DNA from: Petrosia ficiformis
Lineage: Eukaryota > Porifera > Demospongiae > Haplosclerida > Petrosiidae
Assembly: GCA_947044365.1 (NCBI GenBank)
Contig: OX345646.1
Span: 5,380,678 to 5,444,677, forward strand
DNA: 64,000 nucleotides
Direction of reading: 5' to 3'
This document shows positions 54,212-64,000 of this stretch, in pieces; position 1 is the first letter of the stretch, and each line of letters starts with the position of its first letter. The notes beneath the pieces are model-generated. The model had not been told where the DNA came from, did no database searches, and saw only the letters and a program-made list of their open reading frames with translations. The translations under genes and the position numbers were made by a program.

Positions 54212-55760
54212 TTAAGATTTAAAAGGTAATCTTTCATAAAAAAGCAGATATGCTTCTGAATTTAGTACATGTGGTTCTGAGGTCAGCTTGACATGTGAAT
54301 CACTAATGTGATACCATTGTCCTTCTGTTGAAGACAGATCAAAATTACGTTCAACACCTTGTGCTCTACCTTGGTCTGTATGTATGTGTGATTTTTGTTT
54401 TAATTCATCACTAAGCAGTTCTTTTTCTTCGTCTACACACACCTCCTCCTCCTCCTCCTCCTCTTCCTCAACATTTCCAGTAAAGGAAATACTCATAGAT
54501 TGATTTTGATCTTGTTCTTGTGAAAAGGTATCATTCTCCTTATCTACACTACAATCTTTACTAACTAAAACAGATTCAGGTTTATCAACATCAAGTGAAG
54601 TACTACAATTGTCTTCATTAAGAATAGAAACAGCATTGTCACCTGTTGATTTAGATTCTTGGTGGTCACCTGGGTCTTCCAATAAGGTCATATCACTTAA
54701 CTTAAGTTCGTTTCTCTCACGAACGAAAGCAGTATAGTGGCCTCCATGCATTCCACCTCCATGTACAACAACTCCATATAAGGAATAGAGTAATTGCCCG
54801 TTAGTATCAAAAAGGTCCTAATTAAAAAGATGGATTGAATACTTATGTCGTGTTGTGTTGTGTTTGTACAGTATATGTTAATAAAATGTCACCATACAGT
54901 AATAGTAATTATCTTAGTTCTACTGTCAGTATAGTATAGTAATTACTGTCTCACTACTGTGGTGTTCAATTGACAAGTACAGTATATGTTAATAAAATGT
55001 CACCATACAGTAATAGTAATTATCTTAGTTCTACTGTCAGTATAGTATAGTAATTACTGTCTCACTACTGTGGTGTTCAATTGACAAGTACAGTATATGT
55101 CAATAAAATGTCACCATACAATAATAGTAATTATCTTATTAGTTCTAGTATCAGTATAGTGCATTAATCATTATAAAGTGTTGTCCCTAGAATGTGCTAG
55201 TGTGGCGCTACTTTTTAAAGCAATTACATTATTAATTAAAAATGGCAGCACTTTTTCTGTGTACAAATTGGATGTAAGGATGTATTTCAAGTGAAAGGAA
55301 AGAGAGGATGAGTCAGGAGAAGATGCAGGGAATGGTCAGTTTAAAGAGCTTTGGGTGGGGCTGCTATAATCGCCACTATACGTTTTTTTCTGGAAACAAC
55401 ATTGGAACATCTTCCATAATTCATAGCCATGGTCAGTGGATGTGGCTGTGACTCAACATTACAAAAAAATTATTTATTACTTGTAAGTATGAAATGATGG
55501 CATATTGCATAGATACAAAATAAGAAGATAAGTCGAATTATGTCGAATTATGACAAGATGGAAGAACTGATATATCTTCTTTGCGGAGACTATACAATGT
55601 ATGTGTTATGTCTCTGTGTTCAATGAACTTTACATTTTATCAACGAACTAATACTTCATTGTGTTAACAACATACATGTATACACGTGCTTGCATGTATG
55701 TATGTATGTATGTATGTATGTATGTATGTATGTATATATGTATGTACGTATGTATGTATG

Positions 55761-55794
<34 letters not shown>

Positions 55795-55832
55795 TGTATG
55801 TATGTATATATGTATGTACGTATGTATGTATG

Positions 55833-55863
<31 letters not shown>

Positions 55864-57043
55864 ATACAGTATATATCAATAAAATGTCACCATACAGTAA
55901 CAGTAATTACCTTAGTTCTACTGTCAGTATAGTATAGTAATTACTGTCTCACTACTGTGGTGTTCAATTGACAAGTACACCAATTACCATCAAAACTACT
56001 GTCGAACTACTGTAGTGTGGAAATGAAACTACTGAGTAATTACTGTACTGTATAGTGACTTTTTATTGACTTGTACTGTATGTATGTATGTATGTATGTA
56101 TGTATGTATGTATGTATGTATGTATGTATATATGTATGTATGTATGTATGCGCATGTATGTATTGTATGTATGCATGTATGTACATGTATGTATGTATTT
56201 ATGTATGTACATGTATACAAGTACACACACATTATCATTGACAATGTTCGCTTACTTTACTTTCTGATACACAATATGGTGCCATGTCTAGAATCAAAGG
56301 AAATGATATATAGCAACTGTTCTTTCTCAAATTTCTTAAATTCCTGCCCTGTTGTGTAAACCTATAACCAAAAAATATACAATTATATAATGTGACCTAA
56401 TATTATAAGAAATGAGACCTATTCGTAATTTTGATCAATAATTTTAATAAGTCTCTATGACGCCATTTTGTGGAGGAAGCCAAGAAAATTTGGTATCTAA
56501 GGAGATTAATGATAGCTCTTCCTGGATACCAAATTTCATTGACTTCCTGTGAGCGATTGAAGGAAAGAGTTTGACAATGTGAGAAAAGATACGTTACTGA
56601 TAATTATAATTATAATTATATTAGTTATTATTATTAGCAAACTGGTTTATTTTACCTGTTAAGATGTAAACAAAGTATGGCTGGTAATTTACTGAGAAGC
56701 AATCTTTTTTTGGCATCACAAAATATTAAATCTTCTTCAGCTGTACTATCTTCATCATCAATATCTAGAAATTATCATGTAATGAATTATGAGCAGTACG
56801 TTAACTCAGTAAGTAACTATCCAGAGAGATAGTATAATATACAGTCATATCACATATTATACACACACACATACATATACATACATATATATACAAACAC
56901 ATATACAGTGTACATAATCAAGTATACATAAATAGTATTAAATATACACACATACATTTCAAGAACACAAAATAACTTTGTAAATCTAACAAGGACATTA
57001 CTATGTACATGTACATTGTCACATCTACATATAACAACATACA

Positions 57044-57104
<61 letters not shown>

Positions 57105-60100
57105 CATACACACATGTACATACATACATACATACATACACACATGTACATACATACATACATACATACATACATACATACACATGTACATACATACATA
57201 CACACATGTACATACATACATACATACATACATACATACATACATACACATGTACATACATACATACATACATACATACACATGTACATACATACATACA
57301 TACATACATACATACATACATACATACATACACATGTACATACATACATACATACATACATACATACATACATACATGTGTACAAAAAAAAAAAAGTAGA
57401 TAGAGGATGACACTTACCATCAGATTCTTTAGTACTTTCCAACATCTCAGTATCCTCATCCTCATCCTTCTCATCTTTTAGTTCACCACTGCTAGATGTA
57501 GAACTAAAAGATGACTTTCTATCAAATGGTACCTTCTCTTCGCCTGTATTAACAGTCTCTCTGTTAATATTTTCTGTTTCATGTGTTAATGTTTCAGTGA
57601 TATTAGAATCCTCCACTACCTTTTCAGTTCCTCCTAACAATTGCGACTGAGTAGATTCCTTCTCTAGTTGTTCTTTTTGCTTCTTTTTTCTTTCCGTGCA
57701 AACGTCACAGAAGAATCTATCCGATCCTGTCAATAATTCCGGTGAAGTGAACTGTTTTAAGCACCCTTCTAAACTAAATAACTCAATTTCATTTGATTTG
57801 GAAGAACAATTTGAAAGCTTTCTCTGACGGGACAGGTTTTCGTTAACTATAGTCTCATCAAGTTTACTGGAAGAAGTTAGTTCAGTTTTATTAACATGAT
57901 CTTCACTTGAGTTGGTAACTTCTATTAAATCAGGTAGACTAGGGAGATCCCCAGTATCATCAACTATATTTTGTAAAGGAGATGTGATATTTGTTACTGA
58001 TACGTCACGACTTTGAATACCAAACTTGGGAACCCATTCATCGTTATCAGGTATATAACCTGTACCTTCCGTACTATTTCTAACATCATCAGAAAATGGA
58101 TTAACTTTTGTGTTATCTATAATTAAACATACAATATATCATTAATACACAGTACTAATTAGTACTATTATGTAGTATCCATAGTACACAGTACTGATTA
58201 GTACTATTATGTAGTATCCATAGTACACAGTACTGATTAGTACTATTATGTAGTACAGTAATGTATCGATAGTACACAGTACTAATTAGTACTATTATGT
58301 AGTACAGTAATGTATCCATAGTACACAGTACTGATTAGTACTATTATGTAGTACAGTAATGCATCCATAGTACACAGTACTGATTAGTACTATTATATAG
58401 TACAGTAATGTATCGATAGTACACAGTACTGATTAGTACTATTATGTAGTACAGTAATGCATCCATAGTACACAGTACTGATTAGTACTATTATATAGTA
58501 CAGTAATGTATCGATAGTACACAGTACTAATTAGTACTATTATGTAGTACAGTAATGTATCCATAGTACACAGTACTAATTAGTACTATTATGTAGTATC
58601 CATAGTACACAGTACTGATTAGTACTATTATGTAGTATCCATAGTACACAGTACTGATTAGTACTATTATGTAGTACAGTAATGTATCGATAGTACACAG
58701 TACTAATTAGTACTATTATGTAGTACAGTAATGTATCCATAGTACACAGTACTGATTAGTACTATTATGTAGTACAGTAATGCATCCATAGTACACAGTA
58801 CTGATTAGTACTATTATATAGTACAGTAATGTATCGATAGTACACAGTACTAATTAGTACTATTATGTAGTACAGTAATGTATCCATAGTACACAGTACT
58901 GATTAGTACTATTATGTAGTACAGTAATGTATCCATAGTACACAGTACTAATTAGTACTATTATGTAGTACAGTAATGTATCCATAGTACACAGTACTGA
59001 TTAGTACTATTATGTAGTACAGTAATGTACACAGTACTAATTAGTACTATTATGTAGTACAGTAATGTATCCATAGTACACAGTACTGATTAGTACTATT
59101 ATGTACCGTATAGCAGTTTTTGTTCGCGAGGAATTATATTTTGCGCTTCCACAAGTGCGCGAAATTAAAATCCACATAATATTAATGGTTATAAAAATTT
59201 GTACCACGTGCAGATTTACCGCAATACTTTTTTTATTAGGAATTTTATATAACAGGAATTTAATTTCACGCACATAGAGTTACGCGAATTTAAAATCCAG
59301 CAAAAATTATAAACTTAATTAATTAGAACGTCAAAAATTTCCTGCTATACGGTAGTACAGTAATGTATCCATAGTACACAGTACTGATTAGTACTATTAT
59401 GTAGTACAGTAATGTATCCATAGTACACAGTACTGATTAGTACTATTATGTAGTACAGTAATGTATCGATAGTACACAGTACTAATTAGTACTATTATGT
59501 AGTACAGTAATGTATCCATAGTACACAGTACTAATTAGTACTATTATGTAGTACAGTAATGTACACAGTACTAATTAGTACTATTATGTAGTACAGTAAT
59601 GTATTGATAGTACACAGTACTGATTAGTACTATTATGTAGTACAGTAATGTATCCATAGTACACAGTACTGATTAGTACTATTATGTAGTACAGTAATGT
59701 ATCCATAGTACACAGTACTGATTAGTACTATTATGTAGTACAGTAATGTATCGATAGTACACAGTACTGATTAGTACTATTATGTAGTACAGTAATGTAT
59801 TGACAGTACACAGTACTGATTAGTACTATTACATGTATGTAGTACAGTAATGTATCCATAGTACACAGTACTACATGTACATGTACATTATTGGTCAAGT
59901 TTCATTTTAGTTAGTTATAGTTACCACAGTAGACTTGTAATTTAGTTATAGTTTAGCAGTACCTTAATGGAGATAGTTACAGTTAACGATGGCTACACCA
60001 CAGCACTTTCATTCTCACCTATGCTATCCTGATCTGGTACTGTAGTAATAGTTGGAGTTAAATTATCATCATCTTGTTTAGACAAAGTCTGATTCTCATA

Positions 60101-63100
60101 CATTGAAATTATAGACTCAGACAGATTCTGTTGTTTGTTATCAGAGATAGAGAGAGAGGTAACTCCATCTGAAAGTCTATGGACAGTTGAAACATTAATT
60201 TTATCAGAATGAGAGACAGTCGAATTAACAGGGATATTATCAGTAGTATTCCAACCATTTAAAACAGGATTACTTCCATTATTACACGTACTCTCAGTAA
60301 AGTTCTGCAGAGGAGGTTGTCTATTACCTGTGTCATCAATAGGGGATGAACTAGCCAATTCTTTTTCACTACGCTGATCTAAAGATTTCATAAAGAGAGC
60401 TGAGCTGTCCGAGTCTTGTTGCGTAGAACCAAGTGTTTTTTCATCGTCAGCTAAATGGCCATCTAAAAAATGTGAGCTGTCATTTGTGATTTCAGACATC
60501 GATCTTGATATAGGTGAATCTAAAGAATTTTGTCGATGAGGTGTCAGTACTTGACCACTCTCCTTCCCCAAAATATCTAGGCTAGTCTGTTTGTTGAATT
60601 GTTCTAAAGAATATCGTGGTTGCTTGGTCTTTGATCTCTGAGACAAAATGGAGGTAAAACATCAGTAAATATATGAAGTTGTGTCATTCTTAGTCAATTA
60701 ATGGGCGTGGCATATAAATCAATGCCTGTTTGAGGTACAACTCATGCCTGAAACTACATATTTATCTACTTTTTAAAAGTTCTTTGTAGAACTTAAGAAA
60801 TACATTTAGAACAGTTATTAGCTATTTCTATGTAAGCCATATATAAGCATTGTCAAATAACTTATTTCTGTTGGCTAGTACTCTATAGAGCTTGTGTGTG
60901 TGTGTGTGTAATATTACACACACACACACACACGTTATATTAATTGACCAAACCCCCTGGAATGACACAACTCACTTAACTATATTTATATGTACATATA
61001 TGTATACAACATGTGTTATCATATATACATCATAGTTTTTGATATGTTTTGAAGCATGGGTCAAATTGGCTCAACAATGGTTAGTGTGTGCACCATTGGG
61101 AATACATCTTGAGCCAATTAACAAAGAGTTAATGCTGTTAGTGACAATATAATCATAATTAACTGCACCATCTGGCTCAAAGAGAGAACTGTGCAGTGCC
61201 AAATAAGAAGTTCTTTGGGCCAATGGTGTGCCATATGAGCTTATCAAAAACACTGACGTACATGTATATTAAACCCAGTGTAAAGGAATTATAAGAATGG
61301 CTCTACAGGTCATAACTTCCTTTACCTTTCTTTCTTCTTTTCTCTTCTGCTTCATTTGATGTTTCGACAATTTAGACTCGTCTTTGGTCTGTCCTCCCTT
61401 GTATCGTCCTGACTTAAACCCCTCCCCTTCATCATCTCCATCATCACTAGAATGAATAGGAACCTTCTGTTTATGTCTTGATGACCCTCGTAATGTCAAA
61501 TTGAGCTGAATAAGATATGAGATACATGAACATTGATACACATTTGACACACACACACAAACACATATGTATACATACATACAATGTACAAACACACAGA
61601 CACAGACACAGGCACAAACACAGACACACACAGAGATACACAGACACAGACACACACAGACACATATACAGACACAGACACAGACACACAGAGATACACA
61701 GACACACAGAGACACATATACAGACACAGACACACAGACATAGACACCACACACAGACACACACACACACTTTATCAGATGGTACAGGAAGAGATAAATC
61801 AAGAAAGTCTTGCTTCATTTCTGAGCACTGAAAACAAAAAGAATCGAAAAGTAACCATCCATCAAACCAAGTAAGGTTACTGTATATATAGTTAACACAT
61901 TGATGTAGTATCTTACTGTTTCACATCCTAAACAAGTGACAGTACTAACAGTTACACCACCAAATACATCATCAACGTATGTTGTACTCATGGAAGCTTG
62001 TATACCATATGCTAAAAGAATACAAGTGATAAATAACACACGAGAGAGATAACAATGAGAGAGACACTAGTGCTGGAATGGATACGTAATTATGGGTGGC
62101 TTTATCATGCCTGAAACACATCAGCCTATTATAGTTATTATTTTGATTATCTACTCTCCTTACCTTTTAAAAGACCTTGTAGAACTTTAGGAATATATTT
62201 TAGGTAGAATAGCTAGCTATTAGTTCCAGTTTCTACGTAAGCTACAAGCAGCTTTATTTCTTCCTGCTGGTCTGTAGAGCTCGAGCGTGCGTTCTATTAC
62301 ATGCCACGCCCTTTAATTGACCAAGCCCCCCAGAATGACACAACTTCCTTAACTACATGTGTACATACATGTACATGTATACAATGCATAGTCACATGTG
62401 ACACAAACAATCATATATATACATGTATATATATATACATGTACATATATATATAGATTCAACCCAGCGGAAACCAATTATAGAGATGGCCCTACAGGCC
62501 ATAAAAGACAGGATCCATTCCAGATCTACTAAACACATAGTTAAACTCACCCTTTATGGCTTTCTTCTCCTGTTCCGTTACCTTTCTCCTCTCTGTCGTT
62601 TTCCCTTTGACGTTATATACTTCCAATATTGCCATTTTAATTCTCTGAAATATTTAATGAAACTTGAAAAGTATGTTTGTATTCACACATATGTATGTAC
62701 AAGTATGTACAAAGCAGAATATTTGATACGTTTTGAAGCATGGGCCACATTGGCTCAACAATGGTTAGTGTGTGCGCCATTGGGAATACATCTTGAGCCA
62801 ATTAACAAAGAGTTAATGCTGTTAGTGATAATATAATCATAATTAACTGCACCATCTGGCTCAAGAGAGAACTGTGCAGTGCCAAATAAGAAGCTCTTTG
62901 GGCCAAACTAGTATAACAAAAACCCCTTTTAAAGGCATTGTGAACTACATGTACAATAAAATTTGGCCAATAATGATCGAGGACTTTGTTTTACGATATT
63001 AGTAAAATTTATCAGTATAACAGATATACACGTACATGTATAATTGATGTCATCTCTAGTTTAATACTCACATGAACTTCTTCATTTTTTAAGGCATTCA

Positions 63101-64000
63101 ACAGATAGGTCAGAAGCTCTTGACTGTCTTGTTGTTGATATGTACCAAACTTTGGTGCACTGAAAATATACAAGAATATACAAGAATGATTAAAACAAAC
63201 CACTAGTTCTATATAAAATTTAGCATATTCAAATCAGGTATACTGAAATATACGAGAATAAAATTTAGCATATCCAAACTAGGTATACTAAAATATACTG
63301 GATTAAAATTTAGCATATCCAAACTAGGTATACTGAAATATACAATAAAAAAAATTTAGCAATCCAAACTAACATATATCCAAATCAGGTATACTGAAAT
63401 ATACGAGAATAAAATTTAGCATATCCAAACTAGGTATACTATAATATACTGGAATAAAATTAGCATATCCAAACTAGGTTACTAAAATATACTGGAAGGA
63501 TTCCCAAACTCACTTCTTGCACACATGATTGAAAACCTCTCTTGGGTTTAAGGTTTTCCTACCTAGTCCTCTCATATCTTTGATAAAGCCACACAAGTCA
63601 TTAGCAAATTTACCAGGTTTAGCAGTAACTGTTAAACTTAGCGGACCCTGTAAAAAATTTTAAAATAATTACAATTTTTATAATTTTTTAATTAGTCAAA
63701 TATGAGAAATATTTACAAACAATAAGCTAATCAGGAAATCATAGTTTTGAAGCATGGGCCAAATTAGCTTGACAATGGCTAGTGTGTGTGCCATTGGGAA
63801 TACATCTTGAGTCAATTAACGAAGAGTTAATGCTGTTAGTGATAATATAATCATAATTAACTGCACCATCTGGCTCAAAGAGAGAACTGTGCAGTGTGCC
63901 AAATACGGTCTTTGGGTCAGTGGTGTACATATGAGCTTATCAATAACACTGCAGTAAATGAATTAATTACGTAATAATTAATATATTTACCAGTGTTTCT
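54212..64000 (-). CDS. USP16: USP16/USP45-like ubiquitin carboxyl-terminal hydrolase, 5' partial
   Basis: Exons, 5' to 3' on the minus strand: 64000-63991 (last 10 nt only), 63647-63514, 63159-63072, 62644-62551, 62011-61917, 61827-61771, 61505-61326, 60637-60019, 58116-57418, 56764-56656, 56361-56256, 54817-54212. The 11 complete exons total 2787 nt, exactly 929 codons, with consistent GT-AG phases. Family landmarks: [15 protein letters not shown] and CDVC (zinc-binding pairs), [19 protein letters not shown], catalytic His in HGGHYTAF, and WYHISDSHV with the third catalytic residue. The Cys box and any N-terminal ZnF-UBP lie outside the window. In vertebrates USP16 deubiquitinates histone H2A; USP45 acts in repair. 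Two Ser/Asp-rich exons (60637-60019, 58116-57418) make the catalytic domain much longer than usual. Confidence 0.93.
54860..55115 (-). repeat. Family B MITE units, two tandem 111-bp copies plus a partial
   Basis: TATGTTAATAAAATGTCACC recurs every 111 bp, the same unit as at 22260-22940 but inverted. It lies in the last USP intron. Confidence 0.9.
55690..55866. repeat. (GTAT)n microsatellite
   Basis: TATG units with internal TATATG and GTACG variants in two near-identical halves. ORFs here are shadows. Confidence 0.96.
55868..56079. mobile_element. Palindromic MITE, family B, full length
   Basis: Left end TATATCAATAAAATGTCACC and right end TAGTGACTTTTTATTGACTT. It is sandwiched between two GTAT microsatellites, and 56080-56215 continues as GTAT. 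Confidence 0.88.
57040..57376. repeat. (CATA)n microsatellite in a USP intron
   Basis: ACAT units punctuated by ACACATGTACAT. Ends about 40 bp from the USP exon boundary at 57418. Confidence 0.97.
58130..59890. repeat. 49-bp (and 39-bp) minisatellite filling a USP intron
   Basis: The unit AGTACACAGTACTGATTAGT + ACTATTATGTAGTACAGTAA + TGTATCCAT repeats about 33 times. A 39-bp form lacks the GTACAGTAAT piece. CCAT/CGAT and CTGATT/CTAATT variants alternate. AGTACACAGTACT is itself a near palindrome. Confidence 0.96.
59104..59354. mobile_element. 251-bp MITE (TACCGTATAG ends) inserted in the minisatellite
   Basis: Opens TACCGTATAGCAG, closes CTGCTATACGGTA. Removing it and one TA restores the repeat unit ATTATGTAGTACAG exactly, which proves a TA target duplication. 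Interior GC-containing motifs (TTCGCGAGG, TGCGCGAAATT) differ from the surroundings. Confidence 0.95.
61031..61255 (-). mobile_element. hAT-like MITE, family A
   Basis: Starts CATAGTTTTTGATATG and ends CTTATCAAAAACACTG. Flanks ATATACAT and ACGTACAT match at six of eight positions. Lies in a USP intron; the ORF over it is a family shadow. Confidence 0.9.
61545..61770. repeat. (CA)n/(CAGA)n microsatellite at a USP splice donor
   Basis: The minus-strand donor GTGTGT of the exon ending at 61771 is the start of this tract. Confidence 0.95.
62715..62910 (-). mobile_element. hAT-like MITE, family A, right end truncated
   Basis: Starts CAGAATATTTGATACG, keeps the family interior and is lost after CTTTGGGCCAA near 62905. 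Confidence 0.85.
63200..63495. repeat. About 50-bp tandem repeat in a USP intron, six imperfect copies
   Basis: The unit contains AAAATTTAGCATATCCAAAC, then TAGGTATACTGAAATATAC, with deletions. Confidence 0.9.
63740..63951 (-). mobile_element. hAT-like MITE, family A, decayed
   Basis: The interior matches the family (GAGTTAATGCTGTTAGTGAT); the left end is shortened and a segment near 63905 is deleted. Confidence 0.85.

Noticed and set aside
56255..56261. Alternative USP donor GTAAAG at 56260-56255
   Set aside because: It would end the exon in phase 1 and put a TGA early in the next exon; the GTAAGC donor five bases on keeps phase 0.
58130..59890. CRISPR-like array
   Set aside because: The units are contiguous with no unique spacers, variant positions are shared between units, and the context is a eukaryotic intron. 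The same applies to 6408-6840.

Overview
The window is nuclear DNA from an intron-rich, AT-rich invertebrate animal crowded with microsatellites, minisatellites and short inverted-repeat elements (MITEs). Gene content (ASK-type MAP3K, ZUP1, USP16/45) is metazoan. The very short exons, TA- and hAT-type MITEs and a tRNA-derived SINE style fit a non-bilaterian animal, most likely a demosponge. That assignment is an inference, since no marker gene was compared against a database.

Layout. 1-8114: no gene recognised; a 68-bp satellite, SINEs and MITEs. 8115-27375 (+): ASK-family MAP3 kinase in 28 visible exons whose lengths sum to exactly 1086 codons; its 5' end is missing or not recognisable. 27737-31942 (+): ZUP1-like K63 deubiquitinase in nine exons (376 residues). 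32349-42557 (+): tandem array of four intact intronless GTPases of the septin/AIG1-Toc34 type, plus one 5'-truncated recent copy. 42675-53294: four intronless POT/SLC15-like transporters in mixed orientation, one with a 5-bp frameshift, surrounding an intronless gene of the glycerol-1-phosphate dehydrogenase/AraM family. 54212-64000 (-): USP16/45-like ubiquitin hydrolase, 11 complete exons plus 10 bases of a twelfth, running off the right edge.

How it fits together. Three conserved, single-copy-type, intron-rich signalling genes flank a 21-kb island of nine lineage-specific, intronless, mostly duplicated genes. I see no operon-like logic. The kinase and the two deubiquitinases are probably neighbours by chance. 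The island is the part most likely to be poorly described: a GTPase family with a degenerate G4 motif and an aromatic/basic C-terminal helix, transporters that keep POT signatures but lack the ExxER proton-coupling motif, and an archaeal/bacterial-type dehydrogenase in an animal locus.

The introns are unusual in themselves. One minisatellite has copied the kinase gene's own 5' splice site about 20 times. Another intron is open in frame from end to end. Several MITE insertions carry clean target-site duplications that prove their boundaries.
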